Source: Lewinellaceae bacterium SD302
GTDB taxonomy: Bacteria; Bacteroidota; Bacteroidia; Chitinophagales; Saprospiraceae
Reading direction: 5' to 3'
Length of the DNA stretch: 64,000 nucleotides
NCBI GenBank assembly: GCA_002591745.1
Contig: PDLQ01000001.1
Coordinates: forward strand, 1 to 64,000
Shown here: positions 1 to 8,119 of the stretch, piece after piece
How the letters are laid out: each line of letters opens with the position of its first letter
Numbering within the stretch: the first letter of the stretch is position 1
Program-made: the position numbers and the translations under genes
Notes under the pieces: model-generated
The model's input: the letters and a program-made list of their open reading frames with translations, nothing else
Told to the model about the DNA's origin: nothing
Databases searched by the model: none

Positions 1-82
1 CGCCATGATGGTCCATCAGGCAATAGTTGACGTCATTTTTGCTAACATCCCACCCCAAAAAATATCCGTACTTTTGACGCAT
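1..82 (-). CDS. IS110-family transposase, N-terminal fragment cut by window edge
   Basis: Reading leftwards from an ATG at 80-82, the open frame gives 27 residues before the window ends. They include YFLGWDVSKNDVNYCLMD, which fits the start of the RuvC-like DEDD domain of IS110-family transposases, where the first catalytic Asp sits in a G-x-D-V-S-K motif. Here that is GWDVSK. These enzymes are site-specific DNA recombinases guided by a bridge RNA. The start is supported by AT-rich non-coding sequence upstream and by the catalytic motif lying about 10 residues in, as is usual. Only the first motif is visible, so the family call rests on a short match; the body of the gene lies outside the window. 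The structured region just upstream (105-300) supports the IS110 subgroup rather than IS1111. Confidence 0.72.
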   Translation of the reverse strand, partial: MRQKYGYFLGWDVSKNDVNYCLMDHHG

Positions 83-104
83 AATAATTTGTTTTAGAAA
101 GACG

Positions 105-300
105 CGTTTGGAATAGCTCAATATCTTAACTAGAGGGTTGTTATCCCGAGATTGCTATAAGAGTTGATCTTCCAAACAATGGCCGGCGTGCTAAATCCAA
201 AAATGGGCTAGAACAGTAATTCTTCCCAGGACGCACAGTGCTTTACGCCGGCCATGTCTTTTTTAGTTTATAAATCTCGATAAAATTAATATATCGAGTT
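105..300 (-). ncRNA. Candidate IS110 bridge RNA in the left-end non-coding region
   Basis: Read on the minus strand, towards the transposase start at 82, this stretch holds three successive foldback structures. The first is a hairpin with arms 292-298 and 276-282 (CTCGATA/TATCGAG). The second has a perfect 11-bp closing stem (245-255 with 179-189, ATGGCCGGCGT). Inside that stem is a large internal loop (about 16 nt and 14 nt) and an apical hairpin (TGGG, AGAA / TTCT, CCCA, between 204 and 228). The third has a 7-bp closing stem (170-176 with 107-113, TTTGGAA), a large internal loop, and a short GGG/CCC apical stem. A 5' hairpin followed by two looped stems is the published layout of bridge RNAs, where the loops are the target-binding and donor-binding loops. 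There is no long open frame. Exact ends and guide bases are inferred, not demonstrated. Confidence 0.5.
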
Positions 301-309
301 GTCAAGCTA

Positions 310-529
310 ATACAAACTTAAAAGACGCTCGTGCCTCGCTTTTGGGGAGTTTGGAATCGGGGATGAAACTTTTAATTTTTAGTTCTAACGCCTCCAAAAA
401 ATCGCTTCAGCGACGGTCCTTTAGCTTGGTATCATTACTTATTCCAAGAGAAGCGCAGCGACGTCCAAAAGCCGGAGGCGTCCAAAAGAGAGGCGAAACC
501 GAACGCCTAAAAGGGCTTCGCCCGTCCAA
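310..529. repeat. Intergenic cluster of short palindromes with TTTTGGACG linkers (locus A)
   Basis: The gap between the IS110 left end and the pyrophosphatase stop holds several tiny palindromes with 3-nt centres: TCGCTTCAGCGA near 402, GCCGGAGGC near 471 and GGGCTTCGCCC near 509. They are joined by copies of CGTCCAAAAG or CTTTTGGACG-like linkers. The same modules occur at 3004-3189, 8120-8295 and 49150-49235. A 76-codon open frame (342-572) crosses the cluster but has no recognisable protein features and is not called. Confidence 0.6.
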
Positions 530-1153
530 TCACTCCTCCACTTTCCACTTCCTCACCTCCTCCCAGGCGTAGTGCTCGTCTTCCCAGCGGATGATTTCTA
601 CCATATCGCGTCCCTTATAATTGAGGAACCAGTTTTCGATGATCTGGCGGGCGGCATCGTAATTAATGGCGAAATCGAGGAAATCAGTAGCCGGAAGAAT
701 CTGTTGACTTTCGTCGGCGGGGATGGCAATGAGTTTGGTGTCGATCTCGCCACGGTCACGTAACAACAGGGCACCGATGGGAATTACGGGAATGAGACTA
801 CCGGTGGGGGCGCTTTCGGAAATCACCAGTACATCCAGCGCATCACCATCACCGCCACGCGCGGTATCCATGTAGGTGCCTGGGATGAACCCGTAGTTTC
901 CGGGATATGGCAGGAAACGGATAATGCGGGTACTTCCGTCGTCGTTTTTGTCATTAACGAAGCCAGCCTCGGCGTCGTATTCAATCTTGTGATTGCTGCC
1001 GGCGGGAATTTCAATCACTACGTTGATGTGCTGGTCATTAATGGCAGCCACCTCGTAGGGATTACTGATGCGCTGATAAACATCGCCCTGGGGCGAATCA
1101 CAGGCGGTAAAGTGACAAAGCGCTAAAAGACAAGTCAAAAGAACGATACGCAT
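530..1153 (-). CDS. Family I inorganic pyrophosphatase with lipoprotein signal
   Basis: Hydrolyses pyrophosphate to two phosphates. The 207-residue protein has the soluble family I pyrophosphatase fold. Visible active-site elements, by alignment to the E. coli enzyme, are IEIPAGSNHKIEYD (Glu, Lys, Glu), the aromatic stretch PYPGNYGFIPGT, the metal-binding DGDALDVL (three Asp; Ala replaces the usual Pro), and RDRGEIDTKL with the conserved D-x4-D-x-K. Unlike the usual cytoplasmic enzyme it begins with a signal peptide ending in a lipobox (LCHFTAC, Cys at about 18), so it should be anchored in the cell envelope and act on periplasmic pyrophosphate. ATG start at 1151-1153. It diverges from the gene at 1186 with only 32 bp between starts. 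All catalytic residues look intact, so an exported active enzyme is the best reading. Confidence 0.88.
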   Translation of the reverse strand: MRIVLLTCLLALCHFTACDSPQGDVYQRISNPYEVAAINDQHINVVIEIPAGSNHKIEYDAEAGFVNDKNDDGSTRIIRFLPYPGNYGFIPGTYMDTARGGDGDALDVLVISESAPTGSLIPVIPIGALLLRDRGEIDTKLIAIPADESQQILPATDFLDFAINYDAARQIIENWFLNYKGRDMVEIIRWEDEHYAWEEVRKWKVEE

Positions 1154-1185
1154 GGTAAATAAAGTTTATGTTTACTGTGTTATAG

Positions 1186-3003
1186 ATGTTGAATCCCAAA
1201 GTTGAACAAACACTTAAAAACACGAACGTGAGAAGTTGTTACAAAAGGAACATAGCTACGCTATGGTTCCTGTTCGGACTATGTTTTCTTGGTAACCACC
1301 TGGTTGCCGCGGCCCAAGATATAACACCGGTGCCCTACGATTCCGTACTAAACGTATTGCTTCGTCAATATTACCCGGAACTTGATCAGGATGAGTACCT
1401 GGCAATTAGCCGGCAGCCGGATGGTTACTACGTGGGTGTACAACAAAGCACGTCCACTTTTTCCAAAAGACAGTATCCTTTTTTGATCGAGGGCGAAGGA
1501 ACTTTTCGCAAGCTCCCATTTCGTGAACGCGGGGCAACTGACCTAAGTGCGCACTACGGCACCCTGACGGCCGGAAATTGGCGGGCCGCCCAGTTTGACC
1601 GTCATCTATATTTCGGTTTTCCCGGCTTCACTTCTGCCAGCATTGCTACTTTGTCAGCCAAAAAAAATCGCAGCGATCAGGAAACCCAACAGCTGGCCCG
1701 GGCCTACGCGGAGCACGCCATGAATTTGTTGAGCAACCAATACGGCACCAGTGACCCTGATTTGCGATTCAGCCTCGACGAGGCCACCTACGAATACCTC
1801 AGTCCGGAACAACTGGAAGAATATCTATATAACCAGCTACGGGCGATCAAGCACTACGGAGAGTTACCGTACGGCTTCGAAACACCGGTAGGAAACGCGT
1901 CCACCAAACAGGCCAATGAATGGCTGACCGGCTACGTAACCCTGCTGCAATACAACAGCCAGGAAGTAGCGGAAAATTTTATCGGGCAGATGCCGGATAC
2001 TTACGGAGAACATTTGAAATTTGCCGGAAAACTGCTACTGGAGAGCGTGCCGGAAAACGGTATTCTGATCACGGAATCCGATAACGACACTTATCCATTG
2101 CTATACCTTCAGCTGAAAGAAAATTTACGGACGGATGTCTTGGTGGTTAACCGCCACTTGCTGAACGTACCCCGTTACGTGAATATGCTGCGCAAGGGCA
2201 AGCAGGTCGGTGGTGCATTAAAACTGAGCACCGACGACGAGTTGGTCCGTTCCTGGTCTGGACGTTCGTTCATGCCCGGCGACCGCTACGAACTCTATAC
2301 CGCCTCCGAAGTGCTGGATGTTTTGACCGACCTGGCGGCTTATACCTCGGCTGATGTGATTCCGACCCTTCCTTTTGGCGGGATGCAGCTTTCGAAGAAA
2401 GTCGACGGTCCACTTTTTCGCCCCGAGGCTCGTCCACTGCGGATGGGAAATCTGGTGACCATGGATCTGATTGCCACGAACTTCAAGGATGGCCGGCAGG
2501 TAGCAGTTTCTACGGCCATTAATCAGGATTATTTTGCCTACGCTAACAGTTGGCAGCAGCTGGGACTGGTCTATAACCTTGGCGATGAGAAACCCAATTA
2601 CGCCATCGATCTTGAAGGCACCGTAGCCTGGAGTGCCTGGATGTTTCAGCGCACGCCTATCCGTTCCTATGGTAAGCAAAGTCGCTTTCTGCTGGATCAG
2701 ATGGAACGAATCATCGTCAAATCCAGTAACGTCATTCGTCTTGGTGGCCAGCACGATGTGGCATTTTCTCTGGTGAATCGCTATCTCAGTCACCTTGACT
2801 ATAAAGCTATCTTCGCCCGCCGTCAATCGATCGAACTGCTCGAGGAAATGCACGCTCTGGGTTATGACCCGGTTTCCATAACCGCCTACGCCAGCTATTT
2901 ACGCGACGTAATCGTAGATACTTCCGGGGAGGAGATGAGCCGGGGAGCTTACCATGATTTACGAAAGCTGAGCTACTATATTGCGCACGGGGAGTGGGAG
3001 TAG
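1186..3003 (+). CDS. Secreted protein resembling the soluble part of DUF2723 proteins
   Basis: A 605-residue protein with a long N-terminal extension and one hydrophobic segment (about residues 23-42) ending in AAAQ, consistent with a signal peptide or anchor. The central segment ENGILITESDNDTYPLLYLQ, followed by LRTDVLVVNRHLLNVPRY, strongly recalls the C-terminal soluble region of DUF2723/TMEM260-like membrane proteins. There a similar NGDNDTYPLWYLQ / RTDVRVVNLSLLN pattern follows the multi-helix transferase-like part. Here the polytopic part is missing, so this is a stand-alone soluble version. No catalytic function can be assigned. Bases 1641-1663 carry a copy of the dispersed TGCTACTTTG motif, encoding IATLSAK. 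The gene ends in a palindrome cluster facing the convergent YihY gene. Confidence 0.6.
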   Translation: MLNPKVEQTLKNTNVRSCYKRNIATLWFLFGLCFLGNHLVAAAQDITPVPYDSVLNVLLRQYYPELDQDEYLAISRQPDGYYVGVQQSTSTFSKRQYPFLIEGEGTFRKLPFRERGATDLSAHYGTLTAGNWRAAQFDRHLYFGFPGFTSASIATLSAKKNRSDQETQQLARAYAEHAMNLLSNQYGTSDPDLRFSLDEATYEYLSPEQLEEYLYNQLRAIKHYGELPYGFETPVGNASTKQANEWLTGYVTLLQYNSQEVAENFIGQMPDTYGEHLKFAGKLLLESVPENGILITESDNDTYPLLYLQLKENLRTDVLVVNRHLLNVPRYVNMLRKGKQVGGALKLSTDDELVRSWSGRSFMPGDRYELYTASEVLDVLTDLAAYTSADVIPTLPFGGMQLSKKVDGPLFRPEARPLRMGNLVTMDLIATNFKDGRQVAVSTAINQDYFAYANSWQQLGLVYNLGDEKPNYAIDLEGTVAWSAWMFQRTPIRSYGKQSRFLLDQMERIIVKSSNVIRLGGQHDVAFSLVNRYLSHLDYKAIFARRQSIELLEEMHALGYDPVSITAYASYLRDVIVDTSGEEMSRGAYHDLRKLSYYIAHGEWE

Positions 3004-3189
3004 ACGCTCGGCTTCGCCTTGCTTTTGGAGGGCCTTTGGCCTTTTAGACGTCGCTGCGCGACTTTTGGGAAGAGCTGGTTTTGTAGACGAATCTTTTGTT
3101 CTTCGGGCTATAGCACCCAAAAGGCGCTTGTGCCGTCCAAAAGCAAAGCGTCTAATAGCCGGAGGCGTCCAAGAGGCCGCAGGCCGCCC
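3004..3189. repeat. Intergenic cluster of short palindromes with TTTTGGACG linkers (locus B)
   Basis: The gap between two convergent genes is filled with miniature palindromes with 3-nt centres: GGCTTCGCC (3010-3018), GGCCTTTGGCC (about 3031-3041), GTCGCTGCGCGAC (about 3050-3062), GGCGCTTGTGCC (about 3123) and GGCCGCAGGCC (about 3175). Linkers such as CTTTTAGACG and CGTCCAAAAG separate them. Short open frames crossing the cluster (for example 2981-3391 on the plus strand) are not believable genes. Confidence 0.65.
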
Positions 3190-4257
3190 CTACTCCTCCT
3201 CCAACCACTCCACTTTCGGCGCTCGCTTCTCTTCTCTTTCCGAAATAGGCTTAAGCCCTTTTTCGGGGTCCAGTTCACGCAAGTCGCGATTGACCGCGAT
3301 GCTGGCATTCAGTTCGAATCCGATGAGCAAGATCAGCGCGTTGAGTTGTAACCAAAGCATTATGATAATGATGGTGGCGATGGAACCGTAAAACTTGGTG
3401 TAGGTGTCGTAACGGTTAAATTCATCAACGTAGAAACTAAAAGCCACGCTGGTCGCGAGACTCAGTAAGGCGGCCATAGTGACACCGGGAGAAAAGTAGC
3501 TGAACCGTTTTTTGGTGGCGGCCCCGTAACGGTAGAGACTCCCGATGGTAAAGTAATAGAGGGCAAGCATAATGATCCAGCGGGATACGTCGATAAGGAC
3601 AGCGGCGGCCTGGCTGAGGTTGATCAGGCCGGTGGCCCAGCGAATAATATTGTCGCCCAGAATGACCAGAAAAGAGCTGGCGACCAGGAAAAGGCCCAGT
3701 AAACCGGTAAGGCCGATGGCCACCATGCGTTTGCGCAATGCTCCGCGCTGGCGGAAGGTTTTGGCGTAGACCTTGTCGAAGCTGTTCATCATGGCCAACA
3801 TGCCATTACTACTAAAATAAATGGCAAGCAGGAAACCGAAACTCAGCAAACCCACTTTAGGTTGACTGGTGATCTCCTGGATAAAGCCGAAGATGGTCAA
3901 CCCTGCCTGGCCAGGCATGATGCGACTGATCTCGTCAAAGAGGGTGCGGTTGAAATTGGCCAGATCTGGGAACCAGATCGTCAGGAAATTGAGGACGAAA
4001 GGCACCAGGGTGAAGAGCATCAACAGGGAAGGAAAAATAGAAAGGAAGAAACTGAAAGCAATGCTGTTGGCTCGGGTGAAGAGATCGTCGCGTTTGGATT
4101 CCTGGATCACGAAGGCCATCACATCGTAGATCGGGACCCCGTGAAAACCCACCAGAGAGTTGTTCTTGGAGTAATCCAGGATTTGTTTCAGGATGGGTAG
4201 GTTCTCTATCCACTCCCGAATCCGTTGCAGTCTTTGTTGCCAGTTAATTTTAGCCAA
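3190..4257 (-). CDS. YihY/BrkB family inner-membrane protein
   Basis: A polytopic protein of about 355 residues with six or so hydrophobic segments. It has the YihY/BrkB signature region: SIAFSFFLSIFPSLLMLFT, followed by the loop with IMPGQAG and the YFSSNGMLAMMNSFDKVY motif. The family (formerly misnamed RNase BN) is widespread in the inner membrane and of uncertain function, with transport or envelope roles proposed. The start is ambiguous. An ATG at 4326 would overlap the upstream thioesterase by 77 bp. I prefer the in-frame TTG at 4255-4257, which overlaps that stop codon only slightly and begins AKINWQQRL just before the family N-terminal region. It forms a tandem pair with the thioesterase. 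Confidence 0.82.
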   Translation of the reverse strand: MAKINWQQRLQRIREWIENLPILKQILDYSKNNSLVGFHGVPIYDVMAFVIQESKRDDLFTRANSIAFSFFLSIFPSLLMLFTLVPFVLNFLTIWFPDLANFNRTLFDEISRIMPGQAGLTIFGFIQEITSQPKVGLLSFGFLLAIYFSSNGMLAMMNSFDKVYAKTFRQRGALRKRMVAIGLTGLLGLFLVASSFLVILGDNIIRWATGLINLSQAAAVLIDVSRWIIMLALYYFTIGSLYRYGAATKKRFSYFSPGVTMAALLSLATSVAFSFYVDEFNRYDTYTKFYGSIATIIIIMLWLQLNALILLIGFELNASIAVNRDLRELDPEKGLKPISEREEKRAPKVEWLEEE

Positions 4258-4660
4258 AGTGGGGTGCCAGTTTATCCAGTAAAAGCGAAGGAGCAGAAAT
4301 TGTTTTGTGGTCGCTGGGCTGCACAAAGCAAAGCTTCACGGATCCACCGTTAACCAATTTACCCGCTTCGTTGAAAATTTCGACATGAAATGTGATCGTC
4401 CGATCGGGCATTTTGCGTAGGGTAGTTGCAATGGTCAGTAGTTCGTCGTACAGGGCCGGGCGTACGTAGCGCATGTTCAGACTCATCACGGGCATCATGA
4501 CGTCGTGGGCTTTTTCAAGCTCGGCGTAGGAAAGGCCCAGATCACGCAACATCTCCACCCGGCCGATCTCGTAGAGTAGCGGGTAATTGCCATAATAGAG
4601 GTAGCCCATCTGGTCGGTTTCGCCGTAGCGGACACGGTGGGTGGTACGGTGGGTAAGCAT
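4250..4660 (-). CDS. Acyl-CoA thioesterase, hotdog fold (YbgC/FadM type)
   Basis: A 136-residue single hotdog domain, the normal length for the 4HBT YbgC/FadM family that hydrolyses acyl-CoA thioesters in the cytoplasm. The signature is RVRYGETDQMGYLYYGNY near residues 9-26; its Asp aligns with the catalytic Asp of YbgC. This is followed by the EIGRVEMLRDLG helix. Its stop overlaps the probable start of the YihY gene, suggesting co-transcription. The substrate cannot be told from sequence. No signal peptide. Confidence 0.85.
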   Translation of the reverse strand: MLTHRTTHRVRYGETDQMGYLYYGNYPLLYEIGRVEMLRDLGLSYAELEKAHDVMMPVMSLNMRYVRPALYDELLTIATTLRKMPDRTITFHVEIFNEAGKLVNGGSVKLCFVQPSDHKTISAPSLLLDKLAPHFG

Positions 4661-4797
4661 GGGGGGAAGGTAGGGAATCGGGCGGGAATTGCAAGTGCAC
4701 CGGGGCTACAGACTAATTGAGGGGGAAGAAATTTCCAATCGTGTTGCGGTTTCATGCAGAAGACGCAAAAGAGCGGAAGTTTCTTATAGCTATCGAT

Positions 4798-4818
4798 AAT
4801 CCCGCCGAGGGGCGGGTG
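4798..4818 (-). terminator. Possible transcription terminator downstream of miaA
   Basis: A GC-rich hairpin (CCCGCC at 4801-4806 with GGCGGG at 4811-4816, 4-nt loop) lies about 70 bp beyond the miaA stop, between miaA and the thioesterase gene. There is no clear T-run on the minus strand, so the call is weak. Confidence 0.3.
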
Positions 4819-4885
4819 TCTTGAAAATCTAAGCTGTTACAGCAAGTCTATAATTTTCTTGATTAAGAAAACGAGGTGCCTAGCT

Positions 4886-5827
4886 CTACTTTAGCTGCTC
4901 GATAATGTCGCTTGCATCAGCGGCTGGCCTATATTTATCGTCTCTTCCAAACCAGGTCGATTGTCTTTTAGCGTAGCGCCTGCTGTTGCGCTTGGCCAAT
5001 TCCAAAGCGTATTCCAGACTGGTAGAGCCCTCCAGGTAGGGGAAGAACTCCTGGTAGCCGACGGTTTGGAGGGCCGGCAGTTCGCGGTATTCGTAGAGGG
5101 CGACAACTTCGTCGAGCAGGCCATGGTCCATCATCTGATCCAGCCGTCTTTCGATACGGGCGTATAGGTTGAGCCGGTCGGGGTCCGGTGTATTGCGACT
5201 TTGTGTTTTCGGGGCGATGTAGTTCTCACGGGGAAGGGTAGACAAGTCGGGTTGAAAAAAATGACTGGTGAAAGATCGCTCGGCCTTGGGCCGTAAGAAA
5301 CTGGAATATGGTTTGCCAGCAGCCCAACTGACTTCCAGAGCACGTTGCAAACGACGGGGATTCTGGCGGTCTACGGTGGCGTAATAGTCAGGGTCAGCCA
5401 ATTCGACGGCTTTTTGCAGGCCCTCCAGACCCTCGTGTTTCAGGAGGCGTTCGACTTTGGCTTTGGTATTGACATCCACGCGGGGGAATTCGTTGAGGCC
5501 TTCGGTCACCGCGTCGAGGTACAGGCCGCTGCCGCCCACTATCACGACCTGCTCGCGGGTCCTGAAAAGCTCTTCCAGCAAGGTCAGTGCTTCACGGGCG
5601 AAAGCTCCGGCGGAAAGGGGCGCTAATACAGAGCGGTCAGCTACAAAATGATGCTTAACCTGGGCGAGTTCATCCGGATTTGGACGAGCGTTTCCGATCT
5701 CCATCTCCCGGTAGAATTGTCGACTGTCGGCGCTGAGAATCTCGGTAGATAACAGCTTTGCTACTTTGATAGCCAAAGAAGTCTTTCCGCTGGCGGTTGG
5801 TCCGCCGATAACAATAAGTTTAGACAC
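4886..5827 (-). CDS. miaA: tRNA dimethylallyltransferase MiaA
   Basis: Transfers a dimethylallyl group from DMAPP to N6 of adenosine 37 in tRNAs that read UNN codons. At 313 residues it is the standard length. The P-loop GPTASGKT is at residues 9-16, the catalytic Asp lies in SADSRQFYREMEIG (about 33-46), and the PRRLQRALEV segment and the C-terminal KRNSRRYAKRQSTWF tRNA-binding region are all present. ATG start at 5825-5827. Bases 5757-5776 (IKVAK, residues about 20-24) carry a copy of the dispersed TGCTACTTTG motif. It diverges from recQ with about 100 bp between starts. Identification is secure. Confidence 0.96.
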   Translation of the reverse strand: MSKLIVIGGPTASGKTSLAIKVAKLLSTEILSADSRQFYREMEIGNARPNPDELAQVKHHFVADRSVLAPLSAGAFAREALTLLEELFRTREQVVIVGGSGLYLDAVTEGLNEFPRVDVNTKAKVERLLKHEGLEGLQKAVELADPDYYATVDRQNPRRLQRALEVSWAAGKPYSSFLRPKAERSFTSHFFQPDLSTLPRENYIAPKTQSRNTPDPDRLNLYARIERRLDQMMDHGLLDEVVALYEYRELPALQTVGYQEFFPYLEGSTSLEYALELAKRNSRRYAKRQSTWFGRDDKYRPAADASDIIEQLK

Positions 5828-5929
5828 GGCCGCAAGATACTATTTGTAGAAAAATTTCCCAACTTTAAACTTTTTGCGTTTATTTGTGGCGGCCCGTTTT
5901 GAGGAAGCCACGTCAACCTTTTCGGATTT

Positions 5930-8119
5930 ATGAATGCAGGAGTCGCCCGCGAGGCGTTGAAAAAATATTTTGGTTACGCTAGCTTTCGTCCTCTCCAACT
6001 CGACATCATCGAAGGGGTCTACGCTGGTAAGGATGCCCTGGTGCTAATGCCTACCGGCGGTGGAAAATCCATGTGTTTCCAGATTCCTGCGGTAACCATG
6101 CCCGGCACTACGGTCGTTGTCTCACCACTGATTTCCTTGATGAAAGATCAGGTAGACGCCCTGAATGCCAATGGTATTCCGGCGGCTTTCCTCAACAGCA
6201 GTATGGATAGTGGGGAGGCTAGCAAAGTAGCAATGGCCTATGAGAACAACGAGCTCCAATTGCTTTACGTTTCCCCGGAACGGCTGTTGAGCGCTGGATT
6301 CTACGCCTTCCTCCGCCGCACCAGGGTGAATTTGTTTGCCATCGACGAGGCCCACTGTATTTCAGCCTGGGGCCACGATTTTCGTCCGGAATACACCAAG
6401 TTGCAATCCATTAAGCGGGCCTTCCCGGATACGCCGATCCTGGCCCTGACCGCCACAGCTGATCGTCTGACCCGCATCGATATCTGCAAGCAACTGGCCA
6501 TTCCGTCCGATAACCAGCACGTTTCTTCCTTTGACCGACCGAACCTTAGTCTTGAAGTTCGTCCCGGCCGACAGCGTCGTGAACAGATCGTCCGCTTTAT
6601 TCGGGAGCGCCCCGAGCAGCCGGGCATTATCTACTGTCTGAGCCGCAAGCAGACCGAGAACCTGGCCGGTAAACTCCGCGAGGCGGGATATGACGCCAAA
6701 TGTTACCACGCCGGGATGTCTTCCGGAGCTCGCGCAGATGTACAGTCGGATTTCGTGAATGACCGTACGTTAATTGTCTGTGCCACCATTGCATTCGGTA
6801 TGGGTATCGACAAGAGTAATGTTCGGTGGGTCATCCACTACACCATGCCCAAGAATCTGGAAAATTATTACCAGGAGATTGGTCGCGCGGGCCGGGATGG
6901 TTCTGATTCGGATACCCTGCTCTTTTACAGTTATAATGATTACCTGACGCTCCAGGATATGTTGGGAGGCAACCCCAATAGTGAAGTTCAGATCGCCAAA
7001 CTAAACCGCATGAAGGAGTATGCGGATGCCCTGGCCTGCCGGCGTCGGATCCTGCTCAACTACTTCAGTGAAGATAGCGGCGAAGATTGCGGGAACTGCG
7101 ATATCTGTAAAAACCCGCCCCAGCGATTTGACGGGACGGTACTGGCGCAAAAGGCTTTGTCAGTCGTAGCTCGTCTAAAGGAAAACGTGGGGGTCAATCT
7201 TGCCATCGACGTATTGCGGGGGGCTCAGACGGGTACGATTAGGCAGAATGGCTACGACCGGGTAAAGACTTACGGGGCGGGCCGTGACGTAAATACCTAT
7301 AACTGGAATCACTACTTCGGCCAGCTCATCAACCTCGGTTACGTTTACGTGGCCCACGAAGATTTTAACAAGCTGAAACTGACCAATGCTGCCCGCCGGG
7401 TTCTGTTCGAGCGTGAAAAAGTAGAACTGGTCCGCTTTGAAACGGTAAAGGCCCGCCGGGAAACTGAAGCCAAGACCAAAGTCAGAGTAGATAAGTCGGG
7501 TAACCCGCGTTTACGAGACGGTCTCTTCGAGCACCTGCGGGCGCTGCGGAAGGAACTGGCCAAGGCCAAAGGTGTACCGCCCTACAGTGTCTTCAGTGAC
7601 AAGACCCTGGAAGAAATGGCCGCCATGAAACCTACGAGTGGTGACAGCCTGGCAAAAGTAAGCGGGGTAGGGGAGTTCAAGCTTCGTGCCTACGGTGATC
7701 GCTTCATTGATGCCATCTGCGAATACGAAAGTATCGTCCGATCATCCCCGAAGATCAGCGATGGCAAAGAACCCGCAAAGCCCAAGAAGAAAGAACCAAC
7801 GACTATTTCGGACACCATGATGGACTCCGTCAAATGCTTCAAGTCGGGCATGGACGTCAATGAGATCGCCGAACAGCGTAGGCTCAGCCCGGCTACCATC
7901 ATAGGGCACTTATCCAAAGCTTATCAACGGGGGGAGGAATTGGATATGACCCGGCTGGTGGATAAGAACGTCATCAACCAGGTTGCGGAAGTGCTCAACG
8001 GGCTGGACGATAAAAAGTCGGTAACCCTGAGCCAACTGATGCCGCACTTTGAAGAAAATACGATCAGCTACAATGAGTTGCGCTTCGCAAAATTGCATCT
8101 GGAGCGGAACGCGTCATAA
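5930..8119 (+). CDS. recQ: ATP-dependent DNA helicase RecQ
   Basis: A 3'-5' DNA helicase of recombination and replication-fork repair. At 729 residues it contains, in order: the superfamily 2 helicase core with Walker A PTGGGKS (41-47), DEAH box (139-142) and the RecQ loop AWGHDFRPEY; helicase motif VI in EIGRAGRDG; a zinc-binding segment with four Cys (ACRRR...DCGNCDIC, about 370-395); a winged-helix RQC domain; an HRDC domain (about 530-600, FEHLRALRKELAKAKG); and a C-terminal helix-turn-helix extension common in Bacteroidota and Firmicutes RecQ. Bases 6217-6236 (ASKVAM) carry a copy of the dispersed motif. Downstream is a palindrome cluster and a convergent gene. Confidence 0.96.
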   Translation: MNAGVAREALKKYFGYASFRPLQLDIIEGVYAGKDALVLMPTGGGKSMCFQIPAVTMPGTTVVVSPLISLMKDQVDALNANGIPAAFLNSSMDSGEASKVAMAYENNELQLLYVSPERLLSAGFYAFLRRTRVNLFAIDEAHCISAWGHDFRPEYTKLQSIKRAFPDTPILALTATADRLTRIDICKQLAIPSDNQHVSSFDRPNLSLEVRPGRQRREQIVRFIRERPEQPGIIYCLSRKQTENLAGKLREAGYDAKCYHAGMSSGARADVQSDFVNDRTLIVCATIAFGMGIDKSNVRWVIHYTMPKNLENYYQEIGRAGRDGSDSDTLLFYSYNDYLTLQDMLGGNPNSEVQIAKLNRMKEYADALACRRRILLNYFSEDSGEDCGNCDICKNPPQRFDGTVLAQKALSVVARLKENVGVNLAIDVLRGAQTGTIRQNGYDRVKTYGAGRDVNTYNWNHYFGQLINLGYVYVAHEDFNKLKLTNAARRVLFEREKVELVRFETVKARRETEAKTKVRVDKSGNPRLRDGLFEHLRALRKELAKAKGVPPYSVFSDKTLEEMAAMKPTSGDSLAKVSGVGEFKLRAYGDRFIDAICEYESIVRSSPKISDGKEPAKPKKKEPTTISDTMMDSVKCFKSGMDVNEIAEQRRLSPATIIGHLSKAYQRGEELDMTRLVDKNVINQVAEVLNGLDDKKSVTLSQLMPHFEENTISYNELRFAKLHLERNAS

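Noticed and set aside
342-572. 76-codon open frame upstream of the pyrophosphatase stop
   Set aside because: It crosses the palindrome/linker cluster, ends inside the pyrophosphatase gene on the other strand, and shows no protein features.
2981-3391. 136-codon plus-strand open frame between convergent genes
   Set aside because: It overlaps both neighbours and translates the palindrome cluster into Arg/Ser-rich sequence; the YihY gene on the opposite strand is clearly the real gene.
6217-6236. Dispersed motif explained as codon bias for the tripeptide Lys-Val-Ala
   Set aside because: Five copies are outside genes, four coding copies read Ala-Thr-Leu on the other strand, one is in a third frame, and the matches extend beyond the nine bases of the tripeptide.
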